NCBI GenBank assembly: GCA_965370965.1
Contig: CBDUWQ010000099.1
Span: 1-13,471 of the forward strand
DNA: 13,471 nt
DNA from: GH45 sp965370965
Lineage (GTDB): Bacteria > Bacteroidota > Bacteroidia > Bacteroidales > SZUA-534
Direction: 5' to 3'
Position numbers and translations under genes: made by a program. Position 1 is the first letter of the stretch. Each line of letters starts with the position of its first letter. The notes beneath the pieces are model-generated. The model saw only the letters and a program-made list of their open reading frames with translations, had not been told where the DNA came from and did no database searches. Of the stretch, positions 5,910 through 13,471 are shown in pieces.

Positions 5910-8900
5910 CTAATACAGTACAATACACTTATTAATCACTCTTTTATTATTTGTAATAATCTGGTAGAAGTAAACTCCGGGGTCAACAATTTTCTCGGTT
6001 GAATTTGTGCCATCCCAAATTACTTTATTAACACCCTGCAAGTATAAACCATTTGCAAGTACTTTTACTTTTTGACCATTAATATTATAAATGTTTATAT
6101 TAATATTTTGATTTTTTTGAAGGTTAAACATAATATTTGTTTGCTCGTAAAACGGGTTAAAAGGGTTAGGAAAATTTTTTATAAACTGAGTTGAAGATGT
6201 AGTTTTAGTTTCTGGTTTTTCTTTAATATCAACTATGGACTCATCAAAAATAGTTTCGGTATAATTTATTGATATATCTCCTAAACCACTATTAGTTTTT
6301 GCTTGTATATAATAGTAGTTATTTGGGAATGTAATATTTTGCCCAATACTGTTGCACCACTCATCCCAACAAATAAGCCTTACATTATCAAACCACGAAT
6401 ATGCAGCACCACTATTTGGCACACCACTTTCTAATACAATATTAAAATATTTAGTGTTATTTGGGATAATTAATTGTTTATGATAATAAGTCCATGGGGT
6501 TGTTCCATTTACATTGATGCCTATATTTTCTTCACCAATAGGGTAATAGTCATTATTGCTTTCATAATATTTAATATTTATAGTTACATCTTTTCCGTTT
6601 TGAGTCTTTATATATCCGGTAAGTGAATACTTTAAATCAGTTGAACGGCGTTTTATTTTGCCTTGCAAATATGTTTCAATACTATAAAATGAGCTACTGT
6701 TTCTTTTATGCTGAATTGAGCGGCTGCCCTGATAAGCGGTTGTATCGCAGTACCCTTCATCAGAGTCATAAAATTGCCACATAGTGCTGCCTTCATCTTC
6801 CATATTCCCATACCAAAGTTTGTTGGTGCCCAAACGGAATTCATAACTGCCCGATGGTTGTATTTGGTTAACAGATGAAATATTGCCAACCCTTTTTAAC
6901 CTAACGGGGGCACTTAGCCAGCTATTGCCTATTTGCCCAAGGGCTGTTTGAGCAACAAATTCTTTTTCATTTGTAACCATATTTAATGTATCCATAATAA
7001 CCAAAGCATTAATGTTTTTTCTGTCAACTTTTAGGTAGGTATCCAAGTTTTTTGATCGTTTTGCAAGGTCATCTAAAATATACAGGCCTAATTCTCCTTT
7101 TGCCCTTTGCGGGATATAATCATCAATAAAAATGGGTGTGATACTAAATTCATAAAAATTATTTTTATCAACCTTTGTATCTAATATCATTGATGGAAAT
7201 GTTTCAGGATAAGAAATGTCAAAAACAAAATTACCGAGCGAATGAGCTATTAGTTTACCTTTATAAAGTTCAACACCCTGAATAATATGAGGATGATGGC
7301 AAATAATTAAATCGGCACCCATATCAATGGCATAATGCCTAATATTCCTATCCTTTGGGGTTGGAGCAAGTGAAAAATCATAATATTCATCTCCTAAGGG
7401 TTTGTTTATATCCTGTTTTTTAATTGGTGCGGTTGAATACTCATTACCGCAATGCCACTGCATTATTACAATGTCTGAAGTGTTTGATACTTCGTCAATC
7501 TGCTTTTTAATGTTATATTTATTTAAGTTGGCAAAGCCTGGTTTGTTGTAGCCCGCGTTCAAATAAGGTTGGTAATTATTGTATTGCCCTGTTCGGTCGC
7601 TGGCAGCCAAAAAGGCAAAGTTTACCCCTTTTTTTGAGTAAAAAACCGGCAGGCTTGCCTCATAAGAGTTTGCGCCGGCACCCATATACACTATGTTATT
7701 TTCTTTTAAAACCAATAGTGTCTCTTGCATACCTGGCTCCAAATAATCTAAAATATGGTTATTTGCCAAAGTAACAATATCAATTCCGGCATATGTTAGG
7801 CCGCTAACATTTGCAGGCGAGCTTTTAAAATATATTGATTTAGTCGGGTGGTTTTCCCAATGGGTTGTCAAAGTACATTCAAGATTGGCAACAGTAATAT
7901 CGGCGCTGTCGCCAAGGCAGGCTTTTGTAGGCTCAAAAATGGCATTAACTCCTTGTGTTGGTATTATTCCGCCCATATATTCATATTTGCGTGCCAGCAT
8001 TATGTCGCCAACAAAATTAATGATTACCGGAAACGTGCTGCTGCCATTTTGCTCAACCTCAATATTGCAGCTTGTCCAGCCCCATTTTTCTGTTGGGTCT
8101 TTTACTTTTAACAATACTGTGTAGCTGTGGTCATCTTCAACTAAAAAGGTATGTTCGGGGTTTTGTTCTGTACTTGATGTACCATCGCCAAAATCCCAAT
8201 ACAAGTTATGTTCGTCGCTGTCGGCATCGGTAATGGTAGCCGTAAATTGTATGTCAATACTTTTTTTGCCGCCTGTTTTATATGTGCCGCCTTGGGTATA
8301 ATTAATTGATACCTCTGGCAAGCGTGGCAAATCCTGACTTATGTTTATTATTTGGTCAAAATAAATAATACCCTGTGATGTTTTATCATTTACATACACA
8401 ATATTTGATATCTCAGGTAGGTAACCATACAAAGCAAACCAGTCATCAGCAATGGGCAGTTTATAGTTATTCCATTGCTGTTCGGCAAAGCATCCCTGAT
8501 ATACAGAAATCCACTCATTGGCAGATAGTCCTTGTAAACCTGCAAATGAATAAAAAAGTATATTTTCACCATCCATAACACCAAATCCCTGATAGTTGCC
8601 TTCATATTCGATATAAGCCGAAACCTGCCAAACATCACCGTTGTTAACAGTAACCGGCTCAATGTTTTGCAGCTTCCATGTATTGCCAAATAACTTTAAT
8701 GAATAGGCCGAATTTTCATAAGTAATGCCTGAGCTAAGTTCCCAGTATGATGAATTAACATCCTCTCCAGGATATGATTCTAAACTTATTTCATTATCAT
8801 CAAAATTTTCAATTACAATTTGCTTTTGAATATCAACACCCTTGCTATTTGCAGAATATAGCCTTGTTTGAGCAGGTAAACTATAATTTACGAAAAGTAA

Positions 8901-8942
8901 AACCAAAAAAAGATAGTTGTTAACTATTTGTGATTTATTCAT
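5910..8942 (-). CDS. Secreted CapA-family (PGA_cap) metallophosphatase-fold protein with PKD, carbohydrate-binding-like and T9SS sorting domains
   Basis: This 1010-residue protein probably acts on the cell surface; its substrate is unknown. Residues 1-24 form a signal peptide. Residues 42-202 resemble a carbohydrate-binding-type beta-sandwich (IENFDDNEISLESYPGED, later GIIYFDQIINI). Residues 210-297 form a PKD domain (LYWDFGDGTSSTEQNPEHTF). Residues 305-615 form a CapA domain with its metal-site motifs intact: GDIMLAR (312-318), NLECTLT (353-359), ANNHILDY (393-400), HCGNEY (497-502), CHHPHIIQG (548-556) and SLGNFVFD (568-575). Residues 710-860 look like a second carbohydrate-binding-type sandwich (NMEDEG, YSWFDNVRL). 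Residues 920-1010 form the T9SS type A tail (NFPNPFNP, then DPGVYFYQI). Classical CapA proteins are about 300-400 residues, membrane-linked and involved in poly-gamma-glutamate capsule; this one has no membrane anchor. CapA and T9SS assignments are strong; the sandwich calls are moderate. Confidence 0.9.
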   Translation of the reverse strand: MNKSQIVNNYLFLVLLFVNYSLPAQTRLYSANSKGVDIQKQIVIENFDDNEISLESYPGEDVNSSYWELSSGITYENSAYSLKLFGNTWKLQNIEPVTVNNGDVWQVSAYIEYEGNYQGFGVMDGENILFYSFAGLQGLSANEWISVYQGCFAEQQWNNYKLPIADDWFALYGYLPEISNIVYVNDKTSQGIIYFDQIINISQDLPRLPEVSINYTQGGTYKTGGKKSIDIQFTATITDADSDEHNLYWDFGDGTSSTEQNPEHTFLVEDDHSYTVLLKVKDPTEKWGWTSCNIEVEQNGSSTFPVIINFVGDIMLARKYEYMGGIIPTQGVNAIFEPTKACLGDSADITVANLECTLTTHWENHPTKSIYFKSSPANVSGLTYAGIDIVTLANNHILDYLEPGMQETLLVLKENNIVYMGAGANSYEASLPVFYSKKGVNFAFLAASDRTGQYNNYQPYLNAGYNKPGFANLNKYNIKKQIDEVSNTSDIVIMQWHCGNEYSTAPIKKQDINKPLGDEYYDFSLAPTPKDRNIRHYAIDMGADLIICHHPHIIQGVELYKGKLIAHSLGNFVFDISYPETFPSMILDTKVDKNNFYEFSITPIFIDDYIPQRAKGELGLYILDDLAKRSKNLDTYLKVDRKNINALVIMDTLNMVTNEKEFVAQTALGQIGNSWLSAPVRLKRVGNISSVNQIQPSGSYEFRLGTNKLWYGNMEDEGSTMWQFYDSDEGYCDTTAYQGSRSIQHKRNSSSFYSIETYLQGKIKRRSTDLKYSLTGYIKTQNGKDVTINIKYYESNNDYYPIGEENIGINVNGTTPWTYYHKQLIIPNNTKYFNIVLESGVPNSGAAYSWFDNVRLICWDEWCNSIGQNITFPNNYYYIQAKTNSGLGDISINYTETIFDESIVDIKEKPETKTTSSTQFIKNFPNPFNPFYEQTNIMFNLQKNQNININIYNINGQKVKVLANGLYLQGVNKVIWDGTNSTEKIVDPGVYFYQIITNNKRVINKCIVLY

Positions 8943-9246
8943 ATCAGAACTCTTTGAAAATAGATTTTTAGCTTTTTGTATAAAGCTACATAATATAAAT
9001 AAGAGTGAAAAATATTAGAATGGTTGCATCACATATTAAAATATTGTTAATAATAAAATAATTCATGACAACCTGCATATGGATGATTTAATACATGATG
9101 CCCTTTACTTTTTTTAACACCTATTATATATAAATCCAAATATTGTACAAGTGTGTTTTTCTGTTTCCTCAGTTTTTGTATAGGTAAATATTTTTTAAAG
9201 TAAACATATTTGTATGAATTTTGGCAAGAAAAAAAAAGATAAACAG
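8943..9246. other. Divergent intergenic region between the CapA-like and hydrolase genes
   Basis: These 304 AT-rich bases must hold the promoters of two divergent surface-protein genes. A 7-bp inverted repeat, TAGCTTT at 8969-8975 and AAAGCTA at 8982-8988, lies 27 bases upstream of the CapA-like start and would fold in its leader or form an operator. CATATTTG at 9205-9212 is one base off the Bacteroidota -7 consensus for the hydrolase, but no well-spaced -33 box is visible. If that box is used, transcription begins after the ATG at 9214, which favours the start at 9247. No small gene is convincing here. Confidence 0.45.
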
Positions 9247-11589
9247 ATGAAAACAACTTCAATAATATACGCAGTACTAATAGCATTACTATTTTTTACG
9301 CTATCAACAATTGCACAAAATACCCAACTTGCCGGAAACTCGCTTACAGAGTACCCGTATTTTGAATATGTAAAAGCATTTAATGTAAACGCCGATGTTA
9401 AAGTTGCCGTTGACCCAACTTTGCACCCTTATATTGTTGATGTAACAGCCGATATTTATATTGTTGAAGCCAAAACTGTAAATGAATGGGATACCGACCC
9501 ATCGCTAACCGATATAACACTAAACGGTTTGCAAACAGTAACTTTTACCACATCAACAATACAGCAAAACACATTTAATGTATCACAGCCCAACGAACTG
9601 AGCAGCTTAACATGGGTTAGTGCTACAAATGATTATACCGGTTTGGGGCATGGTTACGATGTTGTAATTGATTTAAACCAAAATGGCATATTCGATGGAA
9701 TTGATTTAATTGACGGTTATAGTAATGAAGCCGGGTTGTACGTAATTCATGATGTTACCCAGCCCGGTCCGTTAAATGTTACAACATCAGACACATATAG
9801 TGTGGGGGCAATATTTGGAATACCATCTAACGAAACCAACGAAATACTTTATTATCCTACAAATATTGAAGTAATGGAGCCACTTCCGCTTATTGTAATG
9901 TCGCACGGCAGCGGACATGAATATACATGGTACGACCACATTGCGCTCCACATGGCCTCGTACGGTTATATTGTTATGGCCCATGAGAATATGGATATTG
10001 CCGTAGGGCATAACCACACCGATGCCATACTTGATTTACAAGGCGAAGTAGCCAATGGTGTTTTGTATAACAAAATAGATTCATCGCGAATAATATGGAT
10101 AGGGCACAGCCATGGTGCAATAAATGTTGCACGGTCGTACCATAAATTAATTGTGGGCGATTATATCCCTACCCATTATACAGCCGAAAATATAGTGCTT
10201 ATTAGTTCAATGCTGCCACCCGGCGGAACAACAGGTGGGGGTGACTTGCCCCATGCTTCCAATTTTCATATGTGGACAGCCTCGGGCGATGACCTTGTAA
10301 GCGGTGCAGCACATTTTGATCTACTGCAAACTTACCAATTATACGAGCGTGCCGAAGGGTGGCGCATGTCAACAACTGTACAGGGTACAGGACATGCATG
10401 GTTTCATAATGGCGATGAACAGTGGGGACCATGGTTTACCGGTCCTTGTTCAATTGAAATGGAAGGCACACATACTGTTCAAAAAGGGCTGTTTTTACCT
10501 TTAATAAAGCATTTTGCCGAAGGCAATATACCTGCAACCGATTTTTTTTACCGACAGTATGAAAACTTTCATCCTATTGGGGTTGATATAACAAATACTT
10601 GTTTTGTGGTAACAAACGAGTGCCGTCCAAACCCTACCGATACAACCGTATTTATAATTGACGATTATCAGTTAGAGTTTGATGAAAACTTGAGCAGTTC
10701 GGGTAGTTCAGTTAGCTTTACAGTTGAAAATTTAACTGAAGGACGGTTAGATGATAACAATAACTATTTTACTTGGGACGCATCAGATCCTTTTAATGGA
10801 GCAACTCAGGCACACCCCGACGATAATAGTCGCGGTGTAGTTTTTGATTGGAACAATACAGACCTTTATTATGAATGGAGTATTATTTCTGAAGCTCAAG
10901 ACTTTAGTAAATATGCGTATATATCATTAAGGGGGGCACAGGGTACGCAGCACCCTTACACCTTAGATGTATTAGGCGATTTAACTTTTTCTGTTACTTT
11001 GCGCGATGCCGGCAATGTAAGCAGCTCAATAAATATTGGAGCCTATGGCGGCGGACTTGAACAACCATACCAAAGGCTGGGTGGCTGGCACAACGAAATG
11101 GAGCGTATTCGTATCAGTATTGCCGATTTTTTAACAAACGGAACAGGACTCGATTTAAACAATATTGTTGCAGTAAGGCTGAATGTTGGACCAAGTTGGG
11201 GCTCAAACAAAGGACGAACTGTTATTGATGAGCTAATGTTACATGGTTGCAATAAAAACCATATTACCGGAATAGACTGCTATACTGCAATTTCAACAAA
11301 AAAATCAGAACTAAGCTGTTATCCAAACCCTTTTAGCAACAATACTACCATTGAATTAAATGTTGCCGAAAACAATAAAGGTTTGGTGCATGTTAGCGTA
11401 ACTATTATTAACATTACCGGAGAAGTTATATGCAACCTATATTCGGACAATGTTACAGGTAATGCCCATCATAAATATTTTTGGAACGGTAGCGACATGC
11501 AAAATCACCAAGTTGCAAGTGGTGTATATTTTGTAAAGGCAAATATTTCAGGTAATATTATTAATAGTAAACTGGTGCTTATTCGCTAA
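9247..11589 (+). CDS. Secreted alpha/beta hydrolase (esterase/lipase-like) with C-terminal lectin-like module and T9SS sorting domain
   Basis: This is a predicted exported serine hydrolase. From the ATG at 9247 it has 780 residues and opens with a clean signal peptide (MKTTSIIYAVLIALLFFTLS, cleaved after about IAQ). An in-frame ATG at 9214 would add an 11-residue basic stretch. Residues 138-157 contain an EF-hand-like acidic loop, DLNQNGIFDGID, that may bind calcium. The hydrolase fold spans roughly 180-425, with the oxyanion segment MSHGSGHEYTWYD (218-230), the nucleophile elbow GHSHG (286-290, Ser288), a likely acid at Asp348/349 (ASGDD) and His383 (GTGHAWF). It resembles chlorophyllase, PAF-acetylhydrolase and dienelactone hydrolase relatives. 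Residues 468-665 look like a beta-sandwich binding module (FIIDDYQLEF to TVIDELML). Residues 688-780 are the T9SS type A tail (CYPNPFSNNT, ASGVYFVKA). The substrate is unknown; the gene diverges from the CapA-like gene. Confidence 0.88.
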   Translation: MKTTSIIYAVLIALLFFTLSTIAQNTQLAGNSLTEYPYFEYVKAFNVNADVKVAVDPTLHPYIVDVTADIYIVEAKTVNEWDTDPSLTDITLNGLQTVTFTTSTIQQNTFNVSQPNELSSLTWVSATNDYTGLGHGYDVVIDLNQNGIFDGIDLIDGYSNEAGLYVIHDVTQPGPLNVTTSDTYSVGAIFGIPSNETNEILYYPTNIEVMEPLPLIVMSHGSGHEYTWYDHIALHMASYGYIVMAHENMDIAVGHNHTDAILDLQGEVANGVLYNKIDSSRIIWIGHSHGAINVARSYHKLIVGDYIPTHYTAENIVLISSMLPPGGTTGGGDLPHASNFHMWTASGDDLVSGAAHFDLLQTYQLYERAEGWRMSTTVQGTGHAWFHNGDEQWGPWFTGPCSIEMEGTHTVQKGLFLPLIKHFAEGNIPATDFFYRQYENFHPIGVDITNTCFVVTNECRPNPTDTTVFIIDDYQLEFDENLSSSGSSVSFTVENLTEGRLDDNNNYFTWDASDPFNGATQAHPDDNSRGVVFDWNNTDLYYEWSIISEAQDFSKYAYISLRGAQGTQHPYTLDVLGDLTFSVTLRDAGNVSSSINIGAYGGGLEQPYQRLGGWHNEMERIRISIADFLTNGTGLDLNNIVAVRLNVGPSWGSNKGRTVIDELMLHGCNKNHITGIDCYTAISTKKSELSCYPNPFSNNTTIELNVAENNKGLVHVSVTIINITGEVICNLYSDNVTGNAHHKYFWNGSDMQNHQVASGVYFVKANISGNIINSKLVLIR

Positions 11590-11863
11590 CATACAGCAAT
11601 TACGTGCATTATTGAATCATAAATATATCTGTTTGTTAAAAACATGAAATAGAAACTGAAATATTCAAATGAAACCCTTAAGGTATTAGTTTATAAAGAA
11701 ACCTTTTTTATTAAATCAACTAAAAAAAGGGCAGCCCAAATAAGTGCAGATAAAACATCTTGATTTTTCGTAATACACAAATCAGAAAACCCAATTTACC
11801 GGCTCTATAAAATAGTAGGCAGAAGTATAAAACTACTGCCTACACAATCAAAAACAAATCTTA
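11590..11863. other. Convergent intergenic region after the hydrolase and Omp28-like genes
   Basis: These 274 bases contain no convincing gene. A weak candidate terminator for the plus-strand hydrolase is AAGGT at 11680-11684 pairing with ACCTT at 11701-11705, followed by four more Ts; its stem is short and its loop long. The clear hairpin at 11815-11843 is annotated separately. I see no repeat or RNA gene in the remainder. Confidence 0.4.
11815..11843 (-). terminator. Hairpin terminator of the Omp28-like gene
   Basis: GTAGGCAG at 11815-11822 pairs perfectly with CTGCCTAC at 11836-11843. After one A-A mismatch, AGT and ACT continue the stem around the loop ATAAA. On the minus strand it is followed by TATTTTATAG, a moderate T-rich tail, and it begins 20 bases after the Omp28-like stop. 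On the plus strand the following bases are A-rich, so it serves the minus-strand gene best. Confidence 0.65.
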
Positions 11864-13471
11864 CTACTTATTAACTACGCTAATTTTTTTTGTAACAGAA
11901 ATTTCTGAGTTTTTTATGTTTAAAAAATATATCCCCGATTTAATGTTTGAAAAATCCAGCTCTAACCCACTATCAACATTACTGTTAAATTCATGCACCA
12001 ATAAACCTGTAATATTGTATAAATAAAAACTCAAATTACCAGATAAATTGCCATTACATGCAATTGTAAGCTTACTGCTAACAGGGTTTGGATAAATTAA
12101 AATATTGTTAGCAACAGGTGCAACCTTAGGAGCCGATGATGGGTTTGAATACCTAAAATTATCAGAAGTGCCCCCACCGTAATTACCATCGGTATAAAAC
12201 ACCTGAGTGCCTTTTGAGTCTTTAAGTGTAATTTCTCCTCCGCCATTATGCCCGGTATCATAAATATAAAAAGTATGGCAATCACTTTCCAGAGTAATCG
12301 ATTCTTCAATTGTTAGGTTATTTTCATAAGGGCCGCCATATGCAACAACACTCCCGGAAAAATTCTTTATCTCCCAAAAGCATTGGTTTCCGGCAGAACC
12401 CGTTTCAAGTTCAAGATATATAGGGCCAATAGCCTTTGTTGGGGCATAAATTACTTTGTACTTCTCATTATCGCCCAAATGGTCATCTTCAACTCCGTTT
12501 GGGTTTGAAAGGGTAATTGTAAACACATTTGTATCAAGCTGGGTATAAGTAACCTCATCGAGTTCAATAATTTCAAACTTGGTTAATTCAATAGAACCTG
12601 TCCAGTTAATAGTACCCGACACCTCACCGTTTACATCATAATCAATTTTTAAACTTGTAATTGTTTCGGAGCCCAAACCCCTAATTTTAATTTTAGGAGT
12701 TGCAACGTTTTCGCATGGAGTACCATCAGGTTCTATAATCTCTACCATTTGAACATTGTTTACTCCGATAGGCTCTGCAGTAATTGCCTTATCGGACTGT
12801 AGTATCGCTTTTGTGCTATTATCCTGAATAAAGGCAACAATTTCGCCATCAAATAAACTCCATGAAGGATCGGGTGTAATAGTAAAAGTTTCTGTAATGG
12901 ACGATGAACTAGAGAAATCAAGTGCCGTTCCGTTTTTATCTGGGTACATTGCCCTGTTAACAAAATTTAACTCTGAACAGCCCATCCAACTGTAAGGAAT
13001 GTGCGATTCTGTAAAAAACAGATGGAGAACAAGGTCGGTACCTGAATAATCTCCTACCTCTTCCATTTCAACAGTTACATCATAGCTGTCTCCGTTTTTA
13101 ACAAAACTTAAATCCATGGTAAAGTCCGACATTACGCTTAAAGCCTCGGCATAAATTTCATAAAATGCCTGATATGAAGCGGTTCCGGAATTTTGGTTTG
13201 CGCCATCAAATACCGTTGTTGGATAAGAGATAATATCATAATAGCTAACCCTGCTCAATGACCCGGCATTATCGAAAACATCACCATCGTGATTTTCAAT
13301 AATTACTACTTTGCAGTCATTTACGTATATCTCGTCGGCTATGTGCGACACTACCGGGCAGTAATGACACCATGTACCCGTGGCTATCTCCATAACCACA
13401 AAATTGCGGTTAACTTGCTGAGCAAAAACAGTACTAAATGCTACTGTTAACATTGCTATAATTAAATATTT
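11864..13471 (-). CDS. Omp28-like thioredoxin-fold outer membrane/secreted protein with T9SS sorting domain (5' end outside window)
   Basis: The frame stays open from the ATG at 13453 to the window edge. The six extra codons read KYLIIA, which complete a signal peptide (KYLIIAMLTVAFSTVFAQ). The true start therefore probably lies just beyond 13471 and the ATG at 13453 is internal. Counting from that internal Met, residues 19-110 have a thioredoxin-like fold with TGTWCHYCP (CxxC at Cys29/Cys32) and the cis-proline motif SYPTTVFDG, as in Omp28-related proteins of Bacteroidota. The Omp28-type region runs to about 235. An Ig/CARDB-like segment (about 236-338) follows, then a Gly-rich beta module (342-436: WEIKNFSGSVVAYGGPY, FYIYDTGHNGGG) that I associate with secreted Bacteroidota proteins. 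The T9SS tail is 445-529 (NILIYPNPVSS, KSGIYFLNI). The CxxC suggests a redox role, but disulfide activity is unproven. Confidence 0.85.
   Translation of the reverse strand, partial: KYLIIAMLTVAFSTVFAQQVNRNFVVMEIATGTWCHYCPVVSHIADEIYVNDCKVVIIENHDGDVFDNAGSLSRVSYYDIISYPTTVFDGANQNSGTASYQAFYEIYAEALSVMSDFTMDLSFVKNGDSYDVTVEMEEVGDYSGTDLVLHLFFTESHIPYSWMGCSELNFVNRAMYPDKNGTALDFSSSSSITETFTITPDPSWSLFDGEIVAFIQDNSTKAILQSDKAITAEPIGVNNVQMVEIIEPDGTPCENVATPKIKIRGLGSETITSLKIDYDVNGEVSGTINWTGSIELTKFEIIELDEVTYTQLDTNVFTITLSNPNGVEDDHLGDNEKYKVIYAPTKAIGPIYLELETGSAGNQCFWEIKNFSGSVVAYGGPYENNLTIEESITLESDCHTFYIYDTGHNGGGEITLKDSKGTQVFYTDGNYGGGTSDNFRYSNPSSAPKVAPVANNILIYPNPVSSKLTIACNGNLSGNLSFYLYNITGLLVHEFNSNVDSGLELDFSNIKSGIYFLNIKNSEISVTKKISVVNK

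Noticed and set aside
7848..8124. Two plus-strand frames of 79-87 codons inside the CapA-like gene
   Set aside because: They overlap each other and lie antisense to the CapA domain coding region, with no start signals or family resemblance.
9214..9246. Upstream in-frame start for the hydrolase
   Set aside because: It adds only 11 mostly basic residues before a complete signal peptide, and a possible -7 box overlaps this position. Not fully excluded, since a longer basic n-region can be tolerated.
11731..11739. GGGCAGCCC as a possible terminator stem for the hydrolase gene
   Set aside because: The palindrome leaves a one-base loop and is not followed by a T-run, so it cannot form a normal intrinsic terminator.
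12097..12963. Alternative minus-strand frames inside the Omp28-like gene
   Set aside because: They are out-of-frame shadows on the same strand as an intact, well-supported gene.

Overview
The window reads as chromosomal DNA from a member of the Bacteroidota, most likely an anaerobic or facultative marine/gut-type lineage (Bacteroidales/Marinilabiliales-like). The evidence is the AT-rich sequence, start codons that mostly lack Shine-Dalgarno sequences, and three adjacent genes whose proteins end in type IX secretion system (T9SS) C-terminal sorting domains. It also carries an oxygen-sensitive class I (4Fe-4S) fumarase and a three-gene biotin-dependent acyl-CoA carboxylase of the kind used in the succinate-propionate pathway.

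Layout. 1-242: intergenic DNA carrying an unusual GC-rich stack of three stem-loops (65-151) and a candidate promoter. 243-1847 (+): class I fumarase. 1848-2115: leader region with a candidate promoter for the carboxylase genes. 2116-5848 (+): carboxyltransferase beta subunit, biotin carboxylase and biotin carboxyl carrier protein, a compact operon closed by a terminator at 5878-5904. 5910-8942 (-): a 1010-residue secreted CapA-type metallophosphatase-fold protein with PKD and carbohydrate-binding-like modules. 8943-9246: divergent promoter region. 9247-11589 (+): secreted alpha/beta hydrolase with a lectin-like module. 11590-11863: convergent intergenic region with a hairpin terminator. 11864-13471 (-): Omp28-like thioredoxin-fold protein, cut by the window's right edge.

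How the genes fit together. The left half is central metabolism. Fumarase interconverts malate and fumarate on the branch to succinate, and the carboxylase interconverts propionyl-CoA and methylmalonyl-CoA (or carboxylates a similar short acyl-CoA), so the two could serve the same succinate/propionate route. The right half encodes three exported, probably surface-bound proteins, each with a signal peptide and a T9SS sorting tail. Two of them, the CapA-like protein and the hydrolase, are divergently transcribed and both carry beta-sandwich modules, so a shared role on an extracellular polymer is possible but unproven. No RNA genes, CRISPR arrays, complete insertion sequences or phage genes were seen. 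The most unusual items are the GC-rich composite hairpin element and the CapA fusion architecture.
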